NCBI GenBank assembly: GCA_963824805.1
Contig: CAWGQZ010000049.1
Coordinates: 22,248 to 86,247 of the forward strand
Length of the DNA stretch: 64,000 nt
Reading direction: 5' to 3'
Source of the DNA: DATBAT01 sp963824805
GTDB taxonomy: Bacteria > Acidobacteriota > Terriglobia > Terriglobales > Acidobacteriaceae
Shown piece after piece: positions 33,630 to 42,557 of this stretch. The translations under genes and the position numbers were made by a program. Numbering within the stretch: the first letter of the stretch is position 1; every line of letters starts with the position of its first letter. The notes beneath the pieces were generated by a model. The model was not told where the DNA came from and made no database searches. It worked only from the letters and a program-made list of their open reading frames with translations.

Positions 33630-34412
33630 ATGAACAGCCGTCCAATCTCCGCCACCGCCACCATTTTCGCGAAAGAAGCTTACTACGAACTCCTGAAATA
33701 CATTCGCATCCCCATGTACGCCGGTTCGACGCTGCTTTTCCCAGTGATGTTTTACATCCTCTTCGGCCTGGTCATGAACCGCGACACCAGCATGGGACGC
33801 ATCGGCGTTAGCACCTACCTGATCGCCACCTACGGAACCTTCGGCGTCATGGGCGCCTCGCTCTTTGCGAATGGCATCGGCGTGGCCGTCGAACGCGGCT
33901 TGGGTTGGATGCAAGTCAAGCGTGCCAGCCCCATGCCTCCATTCGCCTACTTCACCGCCAAATTCTTCGTCAGCCTGGTTTTCAGCGTCACTATCACATT
34001 GATATTACTTGGTCTGGGATTGAGTTTCGGGGGCGTCCACATTACTCTCGCAGCGGCGCTTACCCTTATAGCTATCCTCGCGGCGGGAGTTGCTCCGTTT
34101 TGCGCCATGGGCCTGGCCATCGGATTTTTCGCCGGTCCAAATTCTGCTCCGGCAGCCGTGAATCTCATCTATCTGCCGCTTTCGTTCGCTTCCGGTCTCT
34201 GGTTTCCGATTGAAGCTTTGCCGAAATTCTTGCAGCACCTTGCAACTTATCTGCCTCCTTACCACCTGGCCCAGATGGCTTTAGGCGTGGTGGGTGGTGG
34301 GCATTCCGGTTCGACCGGATACCACCTTGAATTTTTATTCGGGTTCACCCTGCTTGCGCTGGGCGTGGCTTTTATCGGCTACCGCCGCGATGAAGGAAAA
34401 ACTTATGGCTGA
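33630..34412 (+). CDS. ABC-2 type transporter permease
   Basis: A 260-aa inner-membrane protein with six predicted helices (near 30-52, 65-85, 105-130, 140-162, 172-190, 235-255). The ABC-2 signature segment INLIYLPLSFASGLWFPIEAL-type sequence occurs at about residues 176-195. It pairs with the ATPase encoded 57 bases upstream. The substrate is unknown; antibiotics, lipids or Na+ are typical for the group. Confidence 0.9.
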   Translation: MNSRPISATATIFAKEAYYELLKYIRIPMYAGSTLLFPVMFYILFGLVMNRDTSMGRIGVSTYLIATYGTFGVMGASLFANGIGVAVERGLGWMQVKRASPMPPFAYFTAKFFVSLVFSVTITLILLGLGLSFGGVHITLAAALTLIAILAAGVAPFCAMGLAIGFFAGPNSAPAAVNLIYLPLSFASGLWFPIEALPKFLQHLATYLPPYHLAQMALGVVGGGHSGSTGYHLEFLFGFTLLALGVAFIGYRRDEGKTYG

Positions 34413-34451
34413 TCCCGCGCTGAGATGATCTCGCACTAACTAAGGAATCAT

Positions 34452-34628
34452 ATGATCGAAAGATACCTTGGAGTTTTGCTCTTTCTTCTGGCAGTTCTGG
34501 TGCTGGCGGCATCCGGCGATCTCGATGCACTCCCGGTCCTGTTACCCTGCGCGGCCGTCACCGGCTACCTGATCGTCCGCTATTCCCGCCCCGGAACAGC
34601 GTTGTCGCTATCCCGCAGAAAGCGTTAG
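34452..34628 (+). CDS. 58-aa small membrane protein
   Basis: A short gene missed by usual length cut-offs. ATG at 34452 with AAGGA five bases upstream and TAG at 34626-34628. The peptide starts MIERYLGVLLFLLAVLVLAA. Two hydrophobic segments (about 5-20 and 27-43) and a basic tail ending SRRKR suggest a hairpin in the inner membrane. It sits 39 bases after the permease and 14 before the histidine kinase gene, so it belongs to that operon and might be a permease or kinase accessory. No family recognised. Confidence 0.7.
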   Translation: MIERYLGVLLFLLAVLVLAASGDLDALPVLLPCAAVTGYLIVRYSRPGTALSLSRRKR

Positions 34629-34642
34629 GCTAGAGTGCGTTA

Positions 34643-35728
34643 ATGAGATTGCTGCCTAGAGAGCGAGAACACGGCTGGGTACCCTACATTTGGGTAGCGT
34701 ACTTCGGCTGGTTCTTTGTCCATCCCATCATGGACCATGTGAGTTGGAAGGAATGGCTCGCGACTGGCATCGGAGCAGTAGTCTTTCTTTTTCTCTACTT
34801 CGCCCATTTCCGCGCCAGGCGGCCCTGGGGATTTGTCACGCTGGGCGGGATTCTGCTCCTCGGAGTGGTATTCGTGCCCTACAATCCGGGAGCCGGCACG
34901 TTCTTTATTTATGCCGCTGCCTTTGCTCCCTTCATCGTAGAGACGGAAATCGCAGGCGCCATCGTTCTGCTTGTCGTCATTGCCACCTTCATCGGCGAAT
35001 CTTTCCTGGTCAAGTTTGCGGGATTGTCGGTTTGGCCATTCGCGCTAATGGCGTTTCTGATTGGCGGCGGCAATATCTATTTCGCTCAGCGCAACCGCGG
35101 CAATCGTAAGCTGCGTAAGGCCCAGGAAGAAATCGAGCACCTGGCCAAGGTTGCCGAGCGTGAGCGTATCGCCCGCGATTTACACGACGTCCTCGGCCAT
35201 ACCCTTTCGGTCATCATTTTAAAATCGGAACTCGCCGGCAAGTTGATCGATCGCGATCCCGAACGTGCCCGCGCCGAAATCAAAGATGTCGAGAATACTT
35301 CCCGTGCGGCTCTCGCGGACGTGCGCAACACCATTCGCGGCTATCGCGTTCAAAATCTCGAAGCGGAGCTAAAGCAGGCCTGCACCACTCTCGAAACTGC
35401 CGGCGTTGCTGTGCAGTCGCAGACGGCAGACCTTAACCTGACGCCCGCGCAGGAGAGCGTGGTAGCGATGGTCGTGCGGGAAGCCGTCACCAACGTGGTA
35501 CGCCATGCCCAGGCGCGGAACTGCTCGGTTCGACTTGCTGCCTCAAACGGCGATTGCCTCCTCGTAATCGAGGACGACGGCCTAGGTAGCTCCCCCCAAG
35601 AAGGCAACGGACTGCGAGGGATGCGCGAGCGCGTCGAGGCCCTGGGTGGAAACCTGCAGCGCCAGACGTCTTCCGGGACCAGGCTCAGCATCCGCTTCCC
35701 GCTCGCGAAAGCCGACGGCGGCCATTGA
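34643..35728 (+). CDS. sensor histidine kinase (DesK/NarL-partner type)
   Basis: 361 aa. Several membrane helices fill residues 12-145. A HisKA_3 dimerisation domain follows, with phospho-acceptor His181 in RIARDLHDVLGHTLS, and then an ATPase domain with the N box (VVREAVTNVVRHA) and G box (EDDGLGSS...GNGLRGMRERV). Membrane-embedded sensors of this form include DesK, which senses lipid order. It overlaps the response regulator gene by four bases, confirming the pair. Confidence 0.92.
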   Translation: MRLLPREREHGWVPYIWVAYFGWFFVHPIMDHVSWKEWLATGIGAVVFLFLYFAHFRARRPWGFVTLGGILLLGVVFVPYNPGAGTFFIYAAAFAPFIVETEIAGAIVLLVVIATFIGESFLVKFAGLSVWPFALMAFLIGGGNIYFAQRNRGNRKLRKAQEEIEHLAKVAERERIARDLHDVLGHTLSVIILKSELAGKLIDRDPERARAEIKDVENTSRAALADVRNTIRGYRVQNLEAELKQACTTLETAGVAVQSQTADLNLTPAQESVVAMVVREAVTNVVRHAQARNCSVRLAASNGDCLLVIEDDGLGSSPQEGNGLRGMRERVEALGGNLQRQTSSGTRLSIRFPLAKADGGH

Positions 35729-36357
35729 ATCCCTCAGCCAAAGACGGCCGCAGGACCATTCGGGTCGCCATCGCGGAAGATCAGGGAATGGTGCTGGGGG
35801 CCCTTGCCGCTCTGCTCGAAATCGAAGGCGACATCTCCGTCGTGGCTCGCGCACGCAATGGTAAGGAGGCGCTGCAGGCAGTCCTCACCCACAAGCCCGA
35901 CGTCTTCATTACTGACATTGAAATGCCGGAGATGACCGGACTTGATGTCGCCGCCGAACTGAAACGTCGAAAGGCTTCAACACGCGTCATTATTCTTACG
36001 ACATTTGCGCGTGCTGGATATCTGCGACGCGCGCTCGAAGCTGGAGCTTTAGGTTATCTGTTAAAAGATATGCGGGCGGAACAATTAGCCGACGCCGTTC
36101 GCCGGGTAAATCAGGGCTTACGCGTTGTGGATCCTGAACTGGCGGCGGAAGCTTGGGCCGAACCCGACCCCCTTACCGATCGTGAGCGCCAAGTGCTGCG
36201 CCTAGCCGGAGAAGGCCATGCCAGCGGAGACATTGCGGGCAGCTTGGGGTTGTCGGAGGGTACTGTGCGGAACTATCTCTCGGAAGCGATCAGCAAACTG
36301 GGCGCTGCCAACCGCATAGAAGCTGCCCGCATAGCAAGATCGAAGGGCTGGCTATAA
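35725..36357 (+). CDS. LuxR-family response regulator (DesR-like)
   Basis: 210 aa: a receiver domain (1-120) with phospho-acceptor Asp64 in VFITDIEMPEMTG, then a LuxR/GerE helix-turn-helix (about 148-208, LTDREREV-like and GTVRNYLSEAISKLGA). The start is TTG at 35725, overlapping the kinase stop. It should be phosphorylated by the kinase just upstream. The dyad at 32489-32500 before the ABC genes is a plausible target. Confidence 0.92.
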   Translation: MNPSAKDGRRTIRVAIAEDQGMVLGALAALLEIEGDISVVARARNGKEALQAVLTHKPDVFITDIEMPEMTGLDVAAELKRRKASTRVIILTTFARAGYLRRALEAGALGYLLKDMRAEQLADAVRRVNQGLRVVDPELAAEAWAEPDPLTDRERQVLRLAGEGHASGDIAGSLGLSEGTVRNYLSEAISKLGAANRIEAARIARSKGWL

Positions 36358-36412
36358 ACAACTGGGAACCGGAAACCTGTTCACTTAGAACTACAAATCC
36401 AGCAGCGTAAGC

Positions 36413-36574
36413 TCAGCAAACGGAAGCGCCAACCGGCATCTCCACAGAGTCGTCCAGAGTCATCTGCGGATGATCGAGAATCCTATTCAATGCGTCCGCC
36501 AAGGCGAAGAGCCTTTCCGGATCCTTCTCGTTCATAATTTCCTGACACAATTTCTTCCATGTGCTGTCGTGCAT
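36413..36574 (-). CDS. 53-aa small conserved-looking protein
   Basis: A short gene on the strand opposite to its neighbours. ATG at 36574 with GAGGGGG five bases upstream; TGA ends at 36413. The peptide begins MHDSTWKKLCQEIMNEKDPE and continues RLFALADALNRIL, a helical pattern I associate from memory with small acidobacterial proteins of unknown function. No signal peptide or membrane segment. The strong ribosome binding site is the main support. Confidence 0.65.
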   Translation of the reverse strand: MHDSTWKKLCQEIMNEKDPERLFALADALNRILDHPQMTLDDSVEMPVGASVC

Positions 36575-36885
36575 CGTTACCCCCTCGACCTGTGCAAAAC
36601 TCTACAGGTTCATGTCTGGGCTAATTCATCTTCTGTGAACTTCTGTTGCACCTACCATGCCATTTGACTAAGTAGTTGAGAAATGGTTGTCGTGGTCTTT
36701 TGCTTATCGTGAAAATTACCCCCGCCTTGCAATAAATTCACGGGTTAACTGAATAGATGCGCCGGGCAGGAAAAAAAGATCACTGGCGCAACAAAGATTC
36801 GCGATGAGCGAAATTCAAAATCTTGCTAAATAAAGGCTAGAAATGTCTAGTAATTGCATAGGCTTTGTGGGATTATATTGCCTTC
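36575..36885. other. intergenic region upstream of the Rrf2 regulator gene
   Basis: About 310 AT-richer bases between divergently transcribed genes. I see no convincing open reading frame or RNA gene. A TTGCAT at 36854 with an AT-rich stretch about 17 bases on may belong to the Rrf2 promoter, but no good -10 box is spaced correctly. Confidence 0.4.
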
Positions 36886-37392
36886 ATGAAGATCTCTCAA
36901 AAAGGTCTGTATGCATTGCAAGCATTGATGATGCTGGCGCGACGCTATCAACAGGGCTCGATTCGCATTCGCGACATCGCCTACGAAGAGGAGTTGCCGG
37001 AAAAATTTCTGGAGCTGATTCTGCTCGAGTTGAAGAATGCCCGCATTGTGGAAAGTGTCCGCGGCGCCAAGGGCGGATACGCTTTGCGCCGGCCGCCGGC
37101 TGAGATTCACCTCAGTGAAGTCATTCGTCTGATCGATGGCCCGCTGGCGCCCTTCGGCGACGCCGAGCAACTACGGTCCTTGATTCATCGTGACGTGGAG
37201 CATCGCGCGCTCTACCAGGTTTTTCTCGACGTACGCGACGCCGCAGCCAAGATTCTGGAAAACAAGACTTTAGCCGACATCATGAATGGCGGGAGTACTC
37301 GGCCGAACAAGCGCGAGCGAAAAAAGAAGAACTCGGAATCCCGCGTTCTGGCGATGGTCCCCGGAAGCGGAAACCGGGAAAAGAACGGCTGA
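36886..37392 (+). CDS. Rrf2 family transcriptional regulator lacking cluster-binding cysteines
   Basis: 168 aa from ATG 36886 (MKISQKGLYALQALMMLARR). It has the Rrf2 winged helix (1-85) with the recognition segment SVRGAKGGYALRRP. Relatives IscR and NsrR bind an iron-sulfur cluster through three cysteines, but this protein has no cysteine at all, so it would resemble CymR-type, cluster-free regulators. The C-terminal 30 residues are Lys/Arg-rich. It is followed after 244 bases by a porin gene, a possible target. Confidence 0.87.
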   Translation: MKISQKGLYALQALMMLARRYQQGSIRIRDIAYEEELPEKFLELILLELKNARIVESVRGAKGGYALRRPPAEIHLSEVIRLIDGPLAPFGDAEQLRSLIHRDVEHRALYQVFLDVRDAAAKILENKTLADIMNGGSTRPNKRERKKKNSESRVLAMVPGSGNREKNG

Positions 37393-37636
37393 CTTATGTA
37401 CCAGTCAACTTCCATGATTCCTGAATTTTCCGCCGCTCTCAGTCCCCGCCTGTCCTCGTTTGAGCCCTGTCGGCCTGCCGCTGGTTGTTGTTGCTGAGTT
37501 CAGCGACCTCGTCCATTCACCGTTTTTCGATTCCCAATATTTATGCAGCTTGATGTCTGGTCGTGGAACACGGAACGTTAACCGATAACAAACCAATGGA
37601 CTTTGCTCTCTACAACTTAAGAAGGAGTCTCCCAAC

Positions 37637-39325
37637 ATGCCCGTCAAAACAAGATGGTTCTCGGCCGCGAGTCTAGTGGTGACTTTGTCCGCGAGCCTGT
37701 TCGCCCAATCCAACAGCTTACTTCCGGCCAAATCGGAGAAAAAGAAGGCGGTTCCGGCGTCATCGACGCAAAAGGAATTAAAGGACCTGCGCGATCTCGT
37801 CATCGCGCAGCAAAAACAACTGGAAGCCCAGCGCCAGCAGGTTGAACAAGTGCGGGAACAGTTGCAGCAGTTGTTGGATTCCCAACAACAGGCAAGCACG
37901 GCTTCTCAAAAAAATGCGGAGCAGGCAGCGGCCAATGCTTCACAAGCTCAGACCACTGCCACTGAGGCCCAGCAGTCAGCCGAGGAGGCTCAGCGCCTCG
38001 CGACCCAGGCCGCGGGCAGCGCGGTGGAAGTCAAGACCGCATTGGTCGAGGTCGACAAGAAAACAAAGGAAGATGAAAAGAAGCTCGGCTCCCTGCAGGA
38101 AATTGCCAGCCGCTTTCGTTTCAACGGAGACATCCGGGTCCGCGGAGAGAGCATTTTTCAGGACGGCGTTGCCGACCGCAACCGTGGCCGGATCCGGGTA
38201 CGGTTTGGCCTGGAAGGCAAACTGAATGACGATTTCGTGGGCGGGATTGCGCTGGCGACCGGAACATTAGGTGATCCAACCACTACCAATGAAACTTTCA
38301 CTAACTTCTTTGATCGCAAGACGGTTGCCCTCGACAAGGGCTACATCATTTACCAGCCGCAGGCGCACAAATGGTTACAGGCTACGGGCGGAAAATTTGC
38401 CTACACCTGGAACCGCACCGCAGTGACCGGCGACCCAGATATCAATCCCGAAGGTTTCAGCGAGAAACTTTCCTGGGACTTCAAGGCTCCGGTGTTGAAA
38501 AACTTTACTTTCCAGGCGATGCAACTGTTGTTTAACGAAGTGACTGCCGGCACCGACTCCTATGCGTTAGGCGGGCAGGTTGCCACCAAGCTGCAGTTTG
38601 GGCGATTCACTTCCATTCCATCTTTCATGGCATTGAAGTGGAACAACCCTGACCCGATTCTGCAGGCCAGCGCATTTGCGGTGGCGGCGACTACGACCAC
38701 GGGAGGTTTGCCGGTGCCAGGTGAGGGCCCAGGTTGCGCCCGGGGAATTGGTCTATCAACGGCTCCGCCGTGCGCCTTTTCTGCCAATGGCATGACCAAC
38801 GCCACCTACAATGACGCTAGCGGCAAGCCGCATTTCTACTCGCAGTATTTGTACGCGGATTTGATTCTGAATAACCAGATCAAGACTGGCTCAGAACGCT
38901 GGCCCGTGAATCTAATCCTTGAGTATGAAAACAATCTCAACGCCGAGGACCACCCTCTGGCGGCAAACGGAGCCGTCCTGACCAACCTGGGCAAGCAAGG
39001 CCACGTCTACATGGGTGATATCAGTGTGGGCCAGAACAAGACCAAAAATGACGTGCAAATCGGATACATGTGGCTGCGGCAAGAACAGGACGCGGTGATC
39101 GCCTCCTTCTCGGAAAGCGATCAGCGCGCGCCTACTAACATCTTGCAGAACAAGATTTACGGGACCTGGAGGGTGCGGCCAGCCACAACCGTCGGCATTA
39201 CTTACTGGATGGGGCGAACCCTGAACAGCGCTCTGCAGCATGCCACTTTGCCGCCTGGAGTCACCCCAGGGCAGACCGAGCCGTTGGTACGCCGTGCGCA
39301 GTTTGATCTCATGTACTCGTTTTAG
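37637..39325 (+). CDS. putative outer membrane porin with N-terminal coiled coil
   Basis: 562 aa. Signal peptide residues 1-23 (ending SASLFAQ). Residues about 40-160 are a Gln/Ala/Glu-rich coiled coil, probably trimeric and crossing the periplasm. Residues 165-562 are beta-strands ending in Phe (LMYSF), the outer-membrane insertion signal, and match the putative porin group (IASRFRFNGDIRVRGESIFQ). AAGGAG precedes the ATG and a strong terminator follows, so it is a single-gene unit. Solute specificity unknown. Confidence 0.88.
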   Translation: MPVKTRWFSAASLVVTLSASLFAQSNSLLPAKSEKKKAVPASSTQKELKDLRDLVIAQQKQLEAQRQQVEQVREQLQQLLDSQQQASTASQKNAEQAAANASQAQTTATEAQQSAEEAQRLATQAAGSAVEVKTALVEVDKKTKEDEKKLGSLQEIASRFRFNGDIRVRGESIFQDGVADRNRGRIRVRFGLEGKLNDDFVGGIALATGTLGDPTTTNETFTNFFDRKTVALDKGYIIYQPQAHKWLQATGGKFAYTWNRTAVTGDPDINPEGFSEKLSWDFKAPVLKNFTFQAMQLLFNEVTAGTDSYALGGQVATKLQFGRFTSIPSFMALKWNNPDPILQASAFAVAATTTTGGLPVPGEGPGCARGIGLSTAPPCAFSANGMTNATYNDASGKPHFYSQYLYADLILNNQIKTGSERWPVNLILEYENNLNAEDHPLAANGAVLTNLGKQGHVYMGDISVGQNKTKNDVQIGYMWLRQEQDAVIASFSESDQRAPTNILQNKIYGTWRVRPATTVGITYWMGRTLNSALQHATLPPGVTPGQTEPLVRRAQFDLMYSF

Positions 39326-39339
39326 GAGAAGTTCTTCTC

Positions 39340-39373
39340 GGCCACGTTGGCTCAGCCAGCGTGGCCTTTTTTT
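39340..39373 (+). terminator. intrinsic terminator after the porin gene
   Basis: GGCCACGTTGG and CCAGCGTGGCC form an 11-bp stem (one G-T pair) with loop CTCAG, followed by seven T. It lies 15 bases after the stop codon. Confidence 0.93.
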
Positions 39374-39736
39374 CGCCAAGGAACGTTGACGCGCAGATCC
39401 TTCGGCATAACTGCTAAGCGATTGAAAATCGTAGAAGGGTGCAGGATTGAGTTTCCGATCAGAACCTCGCCTACAATGCCCGTGCGAGCGTCTGGGTAGC
39501 TTCCGGTGCGCCGGCGAATTGTTGGCGAGGTCCTGGGGTATCCTGTCCTTTTACAATAAGTATATAATTGTACGTATAAATCTCTGTAAATCATAGGATG
39601 GGGAGACAATAGCAAATCTAAATTCATCGATTTCCGGATTTCTTTTTACCAGGTTCCATGGTTCTAAAGGGTTTACAGTTCTTCCTCCTCGATTCCGCTA
39701 TGATGGTCACTCGAATCTAGACGGAGGATCGATCCA
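39374..39736. other. intergenic region between porin and galE with a TACAAT/ATTGTA dyad
   Basis: About 360 bases without a convincing gene. At 39552-39572 the inverted repeat TACAAT-N9-ATTGTA encloses a TATAAT box (39563-39568), which could be a promoter/operator, but no -35 box is correctly spaced on either strand. galE has GGAGG before its GTG start. Confidence 0.4.
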
Positions 39737-40696
39737 GTGCGAGTTCTGGTGATCGGTGGGGCAGGTTATATTGGCAGTCATACGGCGCGAGTGCTGCGCC
39801 GCAAAGGCCATGAGGTTCTTATCTACGACAACCTTTGTACTGGCTATGCTGAACTAGCCAACGGTTTTGAGTTGATTCAAGCTGATATCGCCGCTAAAGC
39901 ACAGCTTGCGCCTGCGCTTAAGCGGGTCGATGCCGTCATGCACTTCGCCGCGCATGCTTATGTAGGCGAGTCGGTTAGCAATCCGCGGAAATATTTTCAT
40001 AACAACGTCAATGCCGGATTGATCCTGCTCGACACCATGGTCGACGTGGGCGTGAACAAGTTTATCTTTTCATCGACTTGTGCGGTTTACGGAACTCCTA
40101 CCAAAGTTCCGATTCCTGAAGATATTCCGCGCCAGCCGCTAAATCCGTACGGCGCTACCAAGCTGGCGTTCGAATTTGCGCTTGAGGCTTACGGACGCGC
40201 TTACGACATCCGCTGGGTGAGCTTTCGTTATTTCAACGCTGCGGGCGCGGACGCAGATGGCACCATCGGCGAAATGCACGAACCGGAGACCCACCTCATC
40301 CCGGTTGCTTTTGAAGCAATCAAAGGGAAGCGCGGTGCGTTGGACATTTTCGGCAATGATTATCCAACGCCGGACGGGACATGCATCCGTGACTACATTC
40401 ACATCAGCGACTTAGCCGAGGCGCATGTGCTGGGCCTGGAGTACCTGGAAAAAGGCGAGTCCGTCGCACTCAATCTGGGGACCGGTAAAGGCTCGTCGGT
40501 GAAAGAAGTAATCACGATGGTCGAGAAGGTCAGCGGCAAGAAAGTTCCTTCGCGTTTAGGCCCGCGGAGGCAAGGCGATCCTCCGGAACTGGTGGCTGAT
40601 CCTAGAAAGGTCGCCAAGGTCCTTAATTGGAAGCCGACGCGGTCGCTGGAAGATATTGTTTCGACAGCTTGGAAGTGGGCAGAGCGGCAAAAATAG
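39737..40696 (+). CDS. galE: UDP-glucose 4-epimerase
   Basis: A 319-aa short-chain dehydrogenase-type epimerase that interconverts UDP-glucose and UDP-galactose. It shows the NAD-binding GGAGYIGS (7-14), catalytic Ser/Thr in FSSTCAVYG (111-119), Tyr138-x3-Lys142 (YGATK), and the GalE-specific NAAGADADG and YPTPDGTCIRDYIHI segments. The start is GTG with GGAGG upstream. It supplies UDP-galactose for envelope polysaccharides. Normal length. Confidence 0.95.
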   Translation: MRVLVIGGAGYIGSHTARVLRRKGHEVLIYDNLCTGYAELANGFELIQADIAAKAQLAPALKRVDAVMHFAAHAYVGESVSNPRKYFHNNVNAGLILLDTMVDVGVNKFIFSSTCAVYGTPTKVPIPEDIPRQPLNPYGATKLAFEFALEAYGRAYDIRWVSFRYFNAAGADADGTIGEMHEPETHLIPVAFEAIKGKRGALDIFGNDYPTPDGTCIRDYIHISDLAEAHVLGLEYLEKGESVALNLGTGKGSSVKEVITMVEKVSGKKVPSRLGPRRQGDPPELVADPRKVAKVLNWKPTRSLEDIVSTAWKWAERQK

Positions 40697-40712
40697 GTTT
40701 CAGAAACAGCAA

Positions 40713-40760
40713 AGCGCTACCGACCCAGCGTCCTGAGAGAGGAATCGTTGCGGTAGCGCT
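40713..40760. repeat. inverted repeat between convergent galE and lysS
   Basis: Perfect 10-bp arms AGCGCTACCG (40713-40722) and CGGTAGCGCT (40751-40760) with a 28-base loop, between convergent genes. It may end both transcripts, although it has no T-tract. Confidence 0.5.
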
Positions 40761-40863
40761 GCCCTAGTGTTCGGCCCTACTGAGTGAAGTTTAAGGCGTT
40801 GGGTGCATCGTTTCTAGTGCATTGGCGGGTTCCTGCCGGCACTAAGCTGGCTGCGCGGGCGAG

Positions 40864-42405
40864 TCAGCCCGTGTCCGCATCTTCTTCGCTCGTTTTCTTT
40901 TCCGGACGGAGTAGCGGGAACAGGATCACGTCGCGGATGCTCTGCGAGTTGGTGACCAGCATGCAGAGTCGGTCGATGCCCACGCCGACGCCTCCGGCCG
41001 GAGGCATACTGTAAGAAAGGGCGCGGATGTAGTCTTCGTCCATCTGATGAGCTTCTTCGTCGCCGCGCTCGCGCTCAGACAGCTGTCCCTCGAAGCGGCG
41101 GCGCTGATCTTCGGGATCGTTGAGTTCACTGAAGCCATTGGCAATTTCCATCTGTCCGGCGTAAATTTCCCAGCGCTCGGTCCAGTCGGGCTCGTCCGGT
41201 TTCTGCTTGGAGAGCGGCGATATCGCGGTAGGAAATTCGTAGATGATGGTCGGCTGGTTCAGATGTTCTTCCGCCACGGCCTCGAACAGGTTCGCAATGG
41301 TCTTGCCGGAGGGTTCCTTGGGGTCGTACGCCATGTGCGCGTGCGACTGATTGAACCGCTGTACCAATGCTCTGATGGAATCAGGGGTGGCGAAGTCGGA
41401 CATCTCCGGCTTTGAGCTCGTATTTTCCGGCCAGAAATGGATGATGGCTTCGCGCATGGTCATGCGCTGCCAATTTGACCAGTCGATATCCATTTCTCCC
41501 CACTTAGTGGTCGTGCTTTCTGCCACCGCCTTTACAGCGTCGGTAATCAGCTGCTGGGTCAGGTCCATCACGCCGCGATAGTCGGTATAGGCCTGGTAGA
41601 ACTCCACCATGGTGAATTCCGGGTTGTGGCGGGTGGAGATACCCTCGTTGCGGAAATTGCGATTGATCTCATAGACGCGGTCGAGGCCGCCGACGACCAG
41701 GCGCTTCAGATAAAGCTCAGGCGCGATTCGCAAATAGAGGTCCATGTCGAGCGTGTTGTGATGGGTGACAAACGGACGCGCGACCGCGCCCCCGGCAATG
41801 GGTTGCATCATCGGCGTTTCAACCTCGACGAAACCGTTCGCGTCAAGAAATCGCCGAATCGATTGGATCATGAGGCTGCGCTTCAGAAAGACTTCGCGCA
41901 CTTCAGGGTTCATCACCAGGTCGACATAACGCTGGCGATAGCGCAGCTCCACGTCAGTGAGGCCGTGCCACTTTTCCGGCAGAGGCAAAAGGTCCTTGGA
42001 GAGGAACGTAATCTCTTCCACATGGATCGATAATTCGTTGGTACGGGTGCGGAATAAATATCCGCTGACCCCAATGTGGTCGCCGAGATCCAGCAGTTTG
42101 TAGAGCTCGAATCCCTTCTCTCCGACCGCGTCTTTCTTGACGTAAATCTGAAGTTGCTTTCCCGATTGCTGGAGGTGGGCAAATCCTGCCTTGCCCATCA
42201 AGCGAATGGCCATGATCCGCCCCGCGACTCGCACCGGGACGCGGGGGTTCTCCAGTTGCTCGCCGTTCTTTTCTGTATAGGCGTCCAGGATTTGCGGGAT
42301 GGTATGAGTGAAGTCGTATTTGCTCGGATAGGCCGGTTGGCCAAGAGCTTCAATCTTCTTGATCTTGTCGCGGCGTAGGTCGTAGATATTCTCGTCGAGT
42401 GCCAT
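40864..42405 (-). CDS. lysS: lysyl-tRNA synthetase (class II)
   Basis: A 513-aa class II LysRS charging tRNA-Lys with lysine. The N-terminal OB-fold (about 55-160) binds the anticodon. Motif 2 is FRNEGISTRHNPEFTMVEFY and motif 3 is GVGIDRLCML. Length is normal and the gene is intact, in contrast to the broken asnS. A divergent RHH regulator gene starts 150 bases away. Confidence 0.96.
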   Translation of the reverse strand: MALDENIYDLRRDKIKKIEALGQPAYPSKYDFTHTIPQILDAYTEKNGEQLENPRVPVRVAGRIMAIRLMGKAGFAHLQQSGKQLQIYVKKDAVGEKGFELYKLLDLGDHIGVSGYLFRTRTNELSIHVEEITFLSKDLLPLPEKWHGLTDVELRYRQRYVDLVMNPEVREVFLKRSLMIQSIRRFLDANGFVEVETPMMQPIAGGAVARPFVTHHNTLDMDLYLRIAPELYLKRLVVGGLDRVYEINRNFRNEGISTRHNPEFTMVEFYQAYTDYRGVMDLTQQLITDAVKAVAESTTTKWGEMDIDWSNWQRMTMREAIIHFWPENTSSKPEMSDFATPDSIRALVQRFNQSHAHMAYDPKEPSGKTIANLFEAVAEEHLNQPTIIYEFPTAISPLSKQKPDEPDWTERWEIYAGQMEIANGFSELNDPEDQRRRFEGQLSERERGDEEAHQMDEDYIRALSYSMPPAGGVGVGIDRLCMLVTNSQSIRDVILFPLLRPEKKTSEEDADTG

Positions 42406-42533
42406 AGGGGATAGGCGATTATAAACTTCGCTACAGATTTCACGGATTGGCGCGGCGTTTGATCCACTTTTTACCCCCGCCCAGAACCTGCCGGTCGCCT
42501 GCTCAGTTCAATCGGTTGTTGATTGAATGAAGT

Positions 42534-42557
42534 TACCATGGTACATTGGTACCAATG
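42534..42557 (+). promoter_or_regulatory. adjacent palindromes over the RHH gene start (putative operator)
   Basis: TACCATGGTA (42534-42543) and CATTGGTACCAATG (42544-42557) are both perfect palindromes, side by side. The second contains the ATG. This is where a ribbon-helix-helix repressor would sit to block its own gene; no ribosome binding site is present. Confidence 0.55.

Noticed and set aside
39352..39627. Possible 91-codon gene on the minus strand between porin and galE
   Set aside because: Its end runs through the porin terminator, and I find no domain or good start site; kept as non-coding.
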